Assembly: GCA_937892955.1 (NCBI GenBank)
Contig: CALBKH010000110.1
Location: 1 to 64,000, forward strand
Direction of reading: 5' to 3'
Source: an uncultured Alphaproteobacteria bacterium
GTDB lineage: Bacteria; Pseudomonadota; Alphaproteobacteria; Rhizobiales; Ancalomicrobiaceae
DNA: 64,000 nucleotides
Each line of letters begins with the position of its first letter. The first letter of the stretch is position 1. Below, piece after piece: positions 44,420-57,631 of this stretch. The notes beneath the pieces were generated by a model. That model was not told where the DNA came from, did not search any database, and saw nothing but the letters and a program-made list of their open reading frames with translations. The position numbers and the translations under genes were made by a program.

Positions 44420-46194
44420 ATGCGCCCGCGCCCCTCAACCGCCCCGTCCGCCGTCGCGCCGATCTCGACGGAATCCGCCGTCGCGGATCGCGCTCGGTCG
44501 CGTCTGCGGGCGGGATTGGCCCTCGCCGTCTCGATCCTCTCCTGTGCGCCGGTCGCCGCGCAGATGCGCACCACCGACGACGCCGATCCGCGCGACCCGT
44601 TGCGCCGACAGAGCCTACGTGCTGCCACGACGCTGAAGCCGGCGACGAGCCGCACCGCCCCGAGCTCGCCGCTACGCGGCAGCCTCGGTGTGCGGCGCGA
44701 CGCCGACACGGCGCCGGGCGATGCCGCGGCCGCGACGCCCGAACTCGATCCGCTCCTCCCCACCCCGACGCCGGTCGACGCCGACCCTTCGGCGCTCGAA
44801 CCGATCGGGCGACCTGCGTCCACCCCGGCCACACCGACACCGGCGACCCGTCCCGACGCCCGCACCGCCGGCGCAGCAGCGGGGCGCATCGATCCGGCGA
44901 CCGGCCGACCGATGGTGCCGGGCAGCGACTCCGCGACGCGACGCGGACCGGTCGAACGCACCGGGACCGTGACGAAAGGTGGACCGACCCTGGCGGAAGC
45001 CGCGGTTCAGCCGCGGTCCCGCGACGTCCTCGCCGACAAGCGCGACGAGGCGGCGATCGAGAACGACGAATATGCCCAGCTCGGCCTGAGGACCGGCGGT
45101 TTCACCTGGCTGCCGGCGATCGAGACCTCCACCGGATGGAGTTCCAACGTCGCCTCCAGGGCCGGCGGCGCCTCCGGCGTGACCTGGCGCGTCGCCCCCG
45201 AACTGATCGGCCGCTCCGACTGGTCGCGCCATTCGCTGCAGATCGAACTGCGCGGCGCCTACCTCGGCAACACCACCGATCACGACTACGACAAGCCGTC
45301 CTTCCAGGGCACCCTGCGCGGCCGCATCGACCTCGGCGACGAGACCGCCGTCGACGTCAAGGCCGGCTGGTCGCACGACCGCGATTCCAGCTCGAGCGCC
45401 GACGATCCGGCGAACACGGTCGTTCCGGCGACGACCGATTCGAAGACCGCCTCCCTCGGCATCACCCGTGATGTCGGCCTCGTCGCCCTCACCCTGCGCG
45501 GCGACATCGAGCGCTACGACTACTCCGGCGGCACCACCTCGACCGGCGCTTCGCTCGGCTCCGAGATCCAGAACAACACCCGCCACATCGCCGCCCTGCG
45601 CGCCACCTGGGGCTCGAAGGGATCGCTCCGCCCCTTCGTCGAGGTCCAGGCGTCGAACCGCGACTACGACGATGCGATCGTCGCCGGCAGCCCCGCGATT
45701 CGATCGGTGCGGCGGCGAAGGTCGGCGTCGTCGCCGACCTCGGTCCGATGCTGCGCGGCGAACTGTCGACCGGTTGGGGCGTCGAGCGTCCCGAAAAGGG
45801 CACATTGCCCGACATCTCCGGCTGGCTCCTCGACGGATCGTTGGTGTGGTCGCCGACCCGCCTGACCAGCGTCAAGCTCGACGCCAAGACGAGTTTCGAG
45901 CCGACCACTCTGGCGACCTCCCCCGGCGCCGTCTCGCGCACCGTCGGCGTCTCGGTCGACCACGCGCTCCGCCCCGATCTCGTCGCCTCCGCCGGGCTGG
46001 CGGTCGCCGACAAGCGCTATGTCGGGACGTCTCTGCGCGAGGACACCGTGACGCTCTCCTCCGGCCTCACCTACAAGATCGACCGGAACATCCAGACCTT
46101 CGTCAAGGGCGGCCTGACGCGTTACGTCTCCACCTCCGCCGGCGCCGACTACGATGTCGCGACGGTCATGGTCGGCGTCCGCCTGCAGCGCTGA
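44420..46194 (+). pseudogene. Outer membrane beta-barrel protein, interrupted by a frameshift
   Basis: The gene reads as an exported protein: a long signal (LRAGLALAVSILSCAPVAAQ), about 170 disordered Pro/Ala-rich residues, then a beta-barrel typical of the BBP2-like outer membrane family (GGFTWLPAIETSTGWSSNVAS and alternating strands). At the CCCC run (45691-45694) the frame changes. Upstream it reads to DDAIVAGSP, and the natural continuation DSIGAAAKVGVVADLGPMLRGELS lies in the next frame and runs to 46194, ending VMVGVRLQR with a terminal aromatic-free strand. One missing C restores a single frame of about 590 residues. It is either a true mutation, phase variation or a base-calling error. 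Confidence 0.8.
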
Positions 46195-46225
46195 CGCCGA
46201 TCGCCGCCGGCCCTCGGATACGAAA

Positions 46226-46251
46226 CGGCCGGCGTCTCGCGACGCCGGCCG
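46226..46251. terminator. Bidirectional hairpin terminator between the outer membrane protein gene and galU
   Basis: A perfect 11-bp stem, CGGCCGGCGTC / GACGCCGGCCG, has a TCGC loop and sits midway between the two convergent stop codons. No long T-tract follows on either strand. Confidence 0.65.
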
Positions 46252-46276
46252 AAACGTCTTCTCGTCGTGAACGACC

Positions 46277-47158
46277 TCACAGACCCTTCAGAATCGCCTC
46301 GATCTCGGCGCGGAATTCCGCCCTGAGATCCTTGCGCTCCAGTCCGTAGGCGACATTGGCGGCGAGGAAGCCGACCTTGGAGCCGCAGTCGTAGGTCTTG
46401 CCCTCGAAGCGCACGCCCCAGAAGGCATCCTCGTCCATCAGCGCGCGCATCGAGTCGGTGAGCTGGATCTCGTTGCCGGCGCCGCGCTCCTGGGTCTCGA
46501 GCAGTTCGAAGATCCGCGGCTGCAGGATGTAGCGGCCGTTGATGAAGAGGTTCGACGGCGCGGTGCCCTTCGGCGGCTTCTCCACCATCGAGGTGATGCG
46601 GAACGCCTCGCCCTTGGCGTCGCCGACGCCGACGATGCCGTACTGATGCGCGAGTTCGGGCGGGCACTCCTCGACCGCGACGACGTTGCCGCCGGTTTCG
46701 TGGAAGACGTCGGTCATCTGCGCGAGGCAGCTCTTGGTGTGGCCCTTCATGATCATGTCGGGCAGCATCACCGCGAAGGGCTCGTCGCCGACCAGATCGC
46801 GCGCGCACCACACCGCGTGGCCGAGGCCGAGCGGCTCCTGCTGGCGAGTGAAGGAGGTCGTGCCCGGCGGCGGCCGCTGGGCGTCGAGGATGGCGAGTTC
46901 GGCCTTCTTGCCGCGCGACCTGAGCGTCGCCTCGAGCTCGTAGGCGAGGTCGAAATGGTCCTCGATCACCGCCTTGTTGCGGCCGGTGACGAAGATGAAG
47001 TGTTCGATCCCCGCCTCGCGCGCCTCGTCGACGATGTACTGGATCACCGGCTTGTCGACGACGGTCAGCATCTCCTTGGGCATCGCCTTGGTGGCGGGCA
47101 GGAAGCGGGTCCCCAGGCCCGCGACGGGGAACACGGCTTTGCGGATCTTCTTCGTCAT
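46277..47158 (-). CDS. galU: UTP-glucose-1-phosphate uridylyltransferase
   Basis: This 293-residue enzyme makes UDP-glucose for glycan and lipid precursors. The nucleotide-binding signature is FPVAGLGTRFLPATKAMPKE at residues 10-29, followed by VDKPVIQYIVDEA; ITSMVEKPPKG and GAGNEIQLTDSM are family-typical. The start MTKKIRKAVFP is the family N-terminus; the frame extends upstream without matching it. UDP-glucose also feeds the periplasmic glucans made with the protein at 6-8 kb. The upstream gap holds two overlapping CtrA boxes toward the divergent transglycosylase. Confidence 0.96.
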   Translation of the reverse strand: MTKKIRKAVFPVAGLGTRFLPATKAMPKEMLTVVDKPVIQYIVDEAREAGIEHFIFVTGRNKAVIEDHFDLAYELEATLRSRGKKAELAILDAQRPPPGTTSFTRQQEPLGLGHAVWCARDLVGDEPFAVMLPDMIMKGHTKSCLAQMTDVFHETGGNVVAVEECPPELAHQYGIVGVGDAKGEAFRITSMVEKPPKGTAPSNLFINGRYILQPRIFELLETQERGAGNEIQLTDSMRALMDEDAFWGVRFEGKTYDCGSKVGFLAANVAYGLERKDLRAEFRAEIEAILKGL

Positions 47159-47333
47159 TCCGAGGACTTTCTCGCCTGTGGACTCTCGTCGACGCATCAC
47201 CGATCGTGGCGCGCCGCCTTGTGCGTAATCCATCGCCCCGAGCCCGGCAAGCGCACCGCTCACGATGCGTCACCGACGGATGCGACGGCGTGCGATTCTT
47301 CCGAAACCGCGGCGAAATCATGAGGAAGCGGCG

Positions 47334-47360
47334 TTAAGACGGTGTTAAGTTCGAATTAAC
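47334..47360 (+). promoter_or_regulatory. Two overlapping CtrA-type boxes
   Basis: Three TTAA half-sites at 47334, 47345 and 47356 are spaced by exactly seven bases (GACGGTG and GTTCGAA), giving two overlapping TTAA-N7-TTAA boxes; the last is the full TTAA-N7-TTAACCAT. This is the known binding form of the cell cycle regulator CtrA. They lie about 75-100 bases before the transglycosylase start and about 175-200 bases before galU. Confidence 0.75.
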
Positions 47361-47435
47361 CATGATCACCGGGAGATCAGCCGGCGTGCCGACGGCGAGC
47401 GCCGCCGCCCCACACCCGCCCCGGGAGACTTCGCG

Positions 47436-48767
47436 ATGTCCGATCCGCGCCGTTTCGACGGAACCCTGCTCGACCTCGCGCTGCGCCGACGGGCCTTCCT
47501 GATCGGCGCCGGTTCGCTGGCGCTCGGCGCCTGTTCGTCGTCGCCGATGGCCGGCCTCGGCGTCGCCAAGGCCGAGACCGGCTCGATCGGCACACCCGCC
47601 GACGAACCGGGTCCGGTCGCCGACACCGGCTTCACCGAATGGGTCGGCCGCTTCCGTCCCCGGGCCCTGGCCAAGGGTGTCTCGGGTGCGACCTATGACA
47701 GGGTCATGGCCGCGACCGTCCCCGACACCGCCGTCTACAAGTTCGACCGCGCCCAGCCCGAGGTTCAGGAACCGATCTGGCGCTACATCGAACGCCGCAC
47801 CAGCGACTACAACGTCGAGACCGGCAAGAAGCGGATCCGCGAATACGCCGCGCTGTGGGATCGCATCGAAGCGAAATACGGCGTCGACCGCTATACCCTG
47901 TGCGCCCTGTGGGGGCTCGAGAGCTCGTTCGGCGATCTCGCCGTCTCCGCCAAGTACATGCGCAAGGTCATCCCCTGCCTCTCCGCGCTCGCCTGGGGCG
48001 ACGCCCGTCGCCGCAGCTATTGGGAGCAGGAACTGATCAACGCGCTGATCATCGTCGACCGCGGTTGGGCCGAGCCCGACCAGATGATCGGCTCCTGGGC
48101 CGGCGCCATGGGCCACACCCAGTGGATGCCCGAGGTCTGGCTCAACATGGGCGTCGACTTCGACGGCGACGGCCGCATCAATCCCTTCGGCAAGCCCGAC
48201 GACGCGCTCGCCGGCACCGCCCGCTACCTGGTCGAGCGCGGCCGCTGGCGGCGCGGCGAAGCCTGGGGTCACGAGGTCGACTTCACCCCGAAGTTCGACC
48301 ACGCACATGCCGACGGCAAGACCCAGAAGACCTTCGCCCAGTGGACGGCGCTCGGCCTGCGCCGCGCCGACGGCAAGGCCTTCTCCCACCCCGACACCGT
48401 GGCGCGCATCTACCTGCCCGCCGGCGCCAAGGGGCCGGCCTTCGCCCTGACCCGCAATTTCTACGCGGTGAAGTCCTACAACCCTTCGTCGAAATACGCT
48501 CTGGCGATCTGCCACCTCGGCGACAAGATCCGCGGCGAGGGCAAGTTCGTCAGGCCCTGGCCGGTGGACGAGCGCTCGCTGACGCTGAGCGAGACCCAGG
48601 AGGTCCAGGAGCGCCTGACCGCCCTCGGCTTCGACACCGGTGGTGCCGACGGCCGTTACGGCGACAAGACTCGCGGAGCGATCCAGGCTTGGCAGAAGTC
48701 GGTCGGCATGACGCCCGCCGACGGCTATCCCACCGACAAGGTCCTCGCCCGCCTGCGCGGCGGCTGA
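47436..48767 (+). CDS. Lytic murein transglycosylase (MltB family lipoprotein)
   Basis: This 443-residue peptidoglycan-cutting enzyme is exported and lipid-anchored (signal with lipobox LALGAC, Cys33). The MltB-type catalytic domain has Glu162 in LWGLESSFGD, then YWEQELINALIIVDRG and MGHTQWMP. A C-terminal peptidoglycan-binding domain (residues about 375-443) is seen in LTLSETQEVQERLTALGF and RYGDKTRGAIQAWQK. The twin Arg in RRRAFLIGAGS before the helix could also direct Tat export. The upstream CtrA boxes suggest cell cycle control of cutting. Confidence 0.93.
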   Translation: MSDPRRFDGTLLDLALRRRAFLIGAGSLALGACSSSPMAGLGVAKAETGSIGTPADEPGPVADTGFTEWVGRFRPRALAKGVSGATYDRVMAATVPDTAVYKFDRAQPEVQEPIWRYIERRTSDYNVETGKKRIREYAALWDRIEAKYGVDRYTLCALWGLESSFGDLAVSAKYMRKVIPCLSALAWGDARRRSYWEQELINALIIVDRGWAEPDQMIGSWAGAMGHTQWMPEVWLNMGVDFDGDGRINPFGKPDDALAGTARYLVERGRWRRGEAWGHEVDFTPKFDHAHADGKTQKTFAQWTALGLRRADGKAFSHPDTVARIYLPAGAKGPAFALTRNFYAVKSYNPSSKYALAICHLGDKIRGEGKFVRPWPVDERSLTLSETQEVQERLTALGFDTGGADGRYGDKTRGAIQAWQKSVGMTPADGYPTDKVLARLRGG

Positions 48768-48906
48768 TCCGCGCCTCGTCGAGACCGATCGACGCGACCC
48801 GCGGCGCCTGTACTCGTTTCGCCCGATTCTGCACTAGACTGTCCGTCGCGACGAATCCGGCACCGGCGGCGGTGCGCGGATCGTCACGGGACGAGGCGAG
48901 ACGGCG

Positions 48907-50091
48907 ATGCGTGGTGTCCGGACGGCACTGATCCTATTGATGGTGGCGCTGTTCGCCGCGTCGGGAAGCGCTCCGGCCGCCGCTCAGGTCGATCCGATCG
49001 GCGGCTTCTTCCGTGCCCTCTTCGGCGTTCCCCAGCAACGCCGCTTGCCGCCGGCTCCGCCGGATGTGGTCGCCCCGCCGAGGAAGCGGGTCGAGCCCAA
49101 GATCGTCGAAGTGCCGAAGAACCCGGACGCCCAGACGGTGCTGGTCATCGGCGACATCGAGGCCCAGGGCCTGGGCTACGGTCTGCAGATGGCCTTCGCC
49201 GAAGAGCCGTCGATCGTCGTCGTCGCCAAGTCGCGCAACGCTTCCGGCCTCACCCGCGACAACGACGGCGAGTGGAGCACGATGGCGACGAAGGTGTTCG
49301 CCGAGAACAAGGCCGACATGATCGTCGTCATGCTCGGCGTCAACGACTATCAGACCATCCCCGTCCCCGGCGCCAAGGGCCTCGAAGTGGCGGGCGAGGA
49401 ATGGACCAGGGTCTACGGCGAGCGCCTCGACAAGCTGATCGCCGAGATCCGCGCCACCGGCAAACCGTTCTGGTGGGTCGGCCTGCCGCCGACCTCCGAC
49501 CCCGATCGTCGCCCCACCGCGCGCGCCGCCTACGCCGCCTTCCTGTCGTCCCTCAACGACATGATCCGGCCGCGCGTCCAGGCGTCCGGCGGCGGCTTCG
49601 TCGACATCTGGAACGCCTTCACCGACGAAGAGGGCCACTACACCCCGACCGGTCCCGACGTCGAAGGCCAGATCAAGAAGCTGCGCACCAACGACGGCGT
49701 GCTCTTCACCCGCGCCGGCCAGAGGAAGCTCGCCTTCTTCGTCGAGCAGGAGATCCGCAAGGTGATGCGCGGCGGATCGATCCCGGCGCTGATGTCGCTG
49801 CCCGAGGAGCCGCGCATCGAACCCCGGGCGGAAGAAGCGATCGTCGCCGGTCCGCCGCCGCTGCCGCCCGCACCGTGGACGACCATCGGTCCGATCGTCC
49901 CCCTCGGCAAGGTGGCCGGCCCCGACGGCGAAGGCGGCCTCGCCGGCGGCGCCGGTCGACCGCAGGAGATCCGATACCTGCCCGGCGGCTATCCCGTCGC
50001 CGACACCCCGGCGCATCGCCGCCTCGTCGAGGGCCTGCCGATCGAAACCCCCGCCGGCCGCGTCGACGACCACTCCCGCCGCGCCCCCTGA
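48907..50091 (+). CDS. SGNH-hydrolase fold protein (DUF459) lacking the catalytic serine
   Basis: This 394-residue secreted protein has a signal peptide at residues 1-27 ending AAAQV. The DUF459 domain starts at about residue 75. Block I reads LVIGDIEAQGLG, where SGNH enzymes have GDS, so the serine nucleophile is absent; block III is MLGVNDYQT. The final block reads DGVLFTRAGQRKLAFF, in which the usual catalytic His is also not seen. Pro-rich segments lie on both sides of the domain. It is probably a non-catalytic binding protein of the cell wall, or has a changed mechanism. Confidence 0.83.
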   Translation: MRGVRTALILLMVALFAASGSAPAAAQVDPIGGFFRALFGVPQQRRLPPAPPDVVAPPRKRVEPKIVEVPKNPDAQTVLVIGDIEAQGLGYGLQMAFAEEPSIVVVAKSRNASGLTRDNDGEWSTMATKVFAENKADMIVVMLGVNDYQTIPVPGAKGLEVAGEEWTRVYGERLDKLIAEIRATGKPFWWVGLPPTSDPDRRPTARAAYAAFLSSLNDMIRPRVQASGGGFVDIWNAFTDEEGHYTPTGPDVEGQIKKLRTNDGVLFTRAGQRKLAFFVEQEIRKVMRGGSIPALMSLPEEPRIEPRAEEAIVAGPPPLPPAPWTTIGPIVPLGKVAGPDGEGGLAGGAGRPQEIRYLPGGYPVADTPAHRRLVEGLPIETPAGRVDDHSRRAP

Positions 50092-50173
50092 GGCGCAGCG
50101 CGTCCCCCGCGGCCATCGACCGCCTCCCGAAACGACGACGGCGCGCCACCCGAAGATGACGCGCCATGATGTC

Positions 50174-50302
50174 TCATACCGGGTCCACGAAATTCGGACT
50201 CGTCCGAATTTCGTGAGTTTCGGCCTGACCGGCCGACGCCCATTTGGGCTTGCCTTCGCCCATGAAGTTCCGAACAGGTCGGAACTTCGTGGGCTCGGTA
50301 TC
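50174..50302 (+). repeat. Four-hairpin palindromic element, copy B (complete)
   Basis: This roughly 129-base element between the SGNH gene and gltD has inverted ends (TCATACCGGGTCCACGAAATTC at the left, TGATACCGAGCCCACGAAGTTC as the complement of the right). It carries four hairpins: a perfect 14-bp stem (50186-50215), CGGCC/GGCCG (50221-50234), GCCC-attt-GGGC (50237-50248) and a 14-bp stem with one G-T pair (50260-50292). It matches copy A at 1-102 in opposite orientation. There is no coding capacity, so if mobile it would depend on an enzyme encoded elsewhere. Confidence 0.85.
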
Positions 50303-50320
50303 ACGCTCGCCTCGCGTCGC

Positions 50321-51739
50321 TCAGCGCGGCAGTTCGGTCCGGCCCATCAGGAACAGGTCGATCGAACGAGCGGCCTGACGGCCCTCGCGGATCGCCCACA
50401 CCACCAGGGACTGGCCGCGGCGCATGTCGCCGGCGGCGAAGACCTTCTGCATCGAGGTGGCATAGTCGTCCTCGGTCGCCTTCACGTTGCCGCGACCGTC
50501 CTTGGCGACGCCGAGCGCATCGATCATGCCCTCGTGCACCGGCGAGACGAAACCCATGGCGAGCAGCACCAGATCGGCCTTCAGCACCTTCTCGGTGCCG
50601 GCGATCGGCTGGAACCTGGCGTCGACCTCGGCGATGTGGACTTCCGTGACACGGCCGTCGGCCCCCTCGAAGCGGGTCGCGGTGACGCCGAACAGACGCT
50701 CCGCACCCTCCTCGTGGCTCGACGAGGTCCGGAGCTTGATCGGCCAGTTCGGCCAGGTTGCGAGCTTGTCCTCCTTCTCGGGCGGACGCGGCATGATCTC
50801 GAGCTGGGTGACCGACAGCGCGCCCTGACGCACCGAGGTGCCGATGCAGTCCGAGCCGGTGTCGCCGCCGCCGATGACGACGACGTGCTTGCCGCCGGCC
50901 AGGATCGGCGCCACTTCGCCGAGCGGCTCGCCCGAGACGCGACGGTTCTGCTGCGGCAGGAACTCCATGGCGAAATGGATGCCACCGAGGTTGCGGCCCG
51001 GCGCCGGCAGATCGCGCGGCTTCTCGGCGCCACCGGTGAGCAGCACCGCATCGTAGAGATCGACCAGTTCCTGCGCCGACACGTCGAGCCCGACGGTGGT
51101 GTTGAAGTGGAACTCGACACCTTCGTCGACGAGCTGCTTCACCCGGCGCTCGACCACGCCCTTGTCGAGCTTGAAGTCGGGGATGCCGTAGCGCAGCAGG
51201 CCGCCGGCCTTGGCGTTCTTCTCGTAGACGTGGACGTCGTGACCGACGCGCGCCAGTTGCTGCGCCGCCGCGAGGCCGGCCGGGCCGGCGCCGACGACCG
51301 CCACCTTCTTGCCGGTCTTGGCCTTCGCCGGCTGCGGCACGAGCCAACCGTTGGTCCACGCCTTCTCCGAGATCGTCGCCTCGATGGTCTTGATGGTGAC
51401 CGGCGCGTCGAACAGGTTGAGCGTGCACGACGCCTCGCAGGGCGCCGGGCAGATCCGACCGGTGAAGTCGGGGAAGTTGTTGGTCGAGTGCAGGTTGGCC
51501 GCCGCGGTCTCGTAGTCGCCGTCGTAGACCAGATCGTTCCAGTCGGGGATCTGGTTGTTGACCGGACAGCCGCGGTGGCAATAGGGCACGCCGCATTCCA
51601 TGCAGCGCGCCGCCTGCCGCTCGACGTCGGCGTCGGCCAGCGGCAGGGTGAACTCCTTGTAGTGGCGGATACGATCCGCCGCCGGCTGGTACTTCAGCTC
51701 CTGGCGATCGTACTCGAGAAAGCCGGTGACCTTGCCCAT
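50321..51739 (-). CDS. gltD: Glutamate synthase small subunit
   Basis: This is the 472-residue small (beta) subunit of NADPH-dependent glutamate synthase. The N-terminal 4Fe-4S cysteines are in ARCMECGVPYCHRGCPVNN, then the FAD motif VVGAGPAGLAAAQQL and the NADPH motif VVIGGGDTGSDCIGT. The start MGKVTGFLEYDRQE at 51739 is the family N-terminus; the frame extends 41 codons upstream into hairpin-rich non-coding sequence. It passes electrons from NADPH to the large subunit. It is downstream of gltB with a 170-base gap holding three hairpins, and element copy B follows its 3' end. Confidence 0.96.
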   Translation of the reverse strand: MGKVTGFLEYDRQELKYQPAADRIRHYKEFTLPLADADVERQAARCMECGVPYCHRGCPVNNQIPDWNDLVYDGDYETAAANLHSTNNFPDFTGRICPAPCEASCTLNLFDAPVTIKTIEATISEKAWTNGWLVPQPAKAKTGKKVAVVGAGPAGLAAAQQLARVGHDVHVYEKNAKAGGLLRYGIPDFKLDKGVVERRVKQLVDEGVEFHFNTTVGLDVSAQELVDLYDAVLLTGGAEKPRDLPAPGRNLGGIHFAMEFLPQQNRRVSGEPLGEVAPILAGGKHVVVIGGGDTGSDCIGTSVRQGALSVTQLEIMPRPPEKEDKLATWPNWPIKLRTSSSHEEGAERLFGVTATRFEGADGRVTEVHIAEVDARFQPIAGTEKVLKADLVLLAMGFVSPVHEGMIDALGVAKDGRGNVKATEDDYATSMQKVFAAGDMRRGQSLVVWAIREGRQAARSIDLFLMGRTELPR

Positions 51740-51772
51740 CGTGTCACTCCGTTCCTTTGCTTCTCCGGCCGG

Positions 51773-51886
51773 GGGTCCCGAGGCGCTTCGCGCCGTTCGA
51801 GGGACCCACCGCCGGGGTCTGATCCGGGCGGAGGCGAACGGAAGTTCGCCTCCGGTGTCCATCTGAGGCGAACCGAGGTTCGCCTC
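51773..51886 (-). repeat. Three hairpins in the gltB-gltD gap
   Basis: Reading along the mRNA: GAGGCGAAC / GTTCGCCTC (51865-51886), GGAGGCGAAC / GTTCGCCTCC (51830-51853), and a larger fold with GGGTCCC / GGGACCC outside GGCGC / GCGCC (51773-51807). The first two are near-direct repeats of each other, about 33 bases apart. They lie between the gltB stop and the gltD ribosome binding site and could set the ratio of the two subunits or block exonucleases. Confidence 0.65.
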
Positions 51887-51909
51887 CGGTCTCCATCAAC
51901 TCCGTCCGA

Positions 51910-56661
<4,752 letters not shown>

Positions 56662-57165
56662 GGGACCCATCCTCGCAGTTCGCCGCGTCCCGGGCGTGGG
56701 GGGCGGCAGGTGGTCATCGGCCCATCCTCGGACGCGCGCATCCCCGGCCCACGGTCTCGGTCGAGATCGCGGAGCGGGGCGCGGATCCGGGTGGAGCCAC
56801 CCGATCGAGCCACGGCGTCGCAGATCCGCTTCGCACCCCTTCCCTCCCGGAAGAGACCACCGAGCGCATACCCCGAGCCGCGCCGGCCATGTCGAAAAAC
56901 CGCAGAAATCCGCCGCTTTCCGTCCATTTCCGAAAAATAGGTCAGTCTTGCTGTCCTATTTCTTCCGAGCGGAAGATCGCAGAAATCCGCCGTTCCCGCA
57001 AGCGGCAGTTCGCCACGATCTGCTCGAGATTCGCCCACACTTCGGCCGATCGCCGGGCGATCGCATCCGTTCATCGGTGAAATCACGCATGCGAATTGGA
57101 CCCGACGCTCGGTCGGCGGGATCCTCTCGCCGATCGATCCCGATCGCCGTGGGAGACCCGCCGCC
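56662..57165. other. Gap of 504 bases upstream of gltB with dyads, no gene
   Basis: No convincing frame is present. Structures seen are AAATAGG / CCTATTT with a 13-base spacer (56935-56961), the hairpin TCTTCCG-ag-CGGAAGA (56961-56976), and a 15-base direct repeat CGCAGAAATCCGCCG at 56901 and 56978. The AT-rich part 56925-56965 is the likeliest site for the gltB promoter and for nitrogen or amino acid control. I could not assign hexamers with confidence. Confidence 0.5.
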
Positions 57166-57546
57166 ATGCCTCTCGTCCAAGTCTCGCTCGCCGCCGACGC
57201 CTGGGTCGGCCACGACGCCGAAATCCTCGACGCCGTCTACCGCGCCATGCGGGAAACGTTCGCCGTGCCGGAGAACGACCGCTTCTGCCTCCTCACCCGT
57301 CACGGGCCGGACGAGATCGTCTACGACCGAACCTATCCGGGCGTCGCCCGCTCCGACGCCACGGTCTTCGTCCGCATCACCTGTAACGATACCCGCTCCA
57401 AGGACCAGAAGCGCGCCCTCTACGCCGCCATCGCCCGCGAATTGGCCGTAGCGCCCGGCGTCGGCCCGGACGACGTGTTCGTGAACCTCGTCGAGGTGAA
57501 GGCCGAGAACTGGTCCTTCGGCGGCGGGCTGATGCAATACGGCTGA
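57166..57546 (+). CDS. Tautomerase family protein
   Basis: This 126-residue protein is of the tautomerase superfamily (the longer, 4-oxalocrotonate tautomerase-like type). It starts MPLVQVSL, so Pro1 after Met removal is the general base; YDRTYPGVARSDATVFVRI and the C-terminal FVNLVEVKAENWSFG are family-typical. The WSFG end matches the group with about 128 residues. The substrate is unknown and no aromatic breakdown genes are near. It is read in the same direction as the threonine aldolase-like gene 86 bases later. Confidence 0.87.
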   Translation: MPLVQVSLAADAWVGHDAEILDAVYRAMRETFAVPENDRFCLLTRHGPDEIVYDRTYPGVARSDATVFVRITCNDTRSKDQKRALYAAIARELAVAPGVGPDDVFVNLVEVKAENWSFGGGLMQYG

Positions 57547-57631
57547 CCGGCGGATCACGCCGACCGATACGCCACCCTGTCCCGCTCGCCGGTCGCTTGC
57601 GCCGGCGCTCGGGCGGTGCGAGGGTCGCGCC

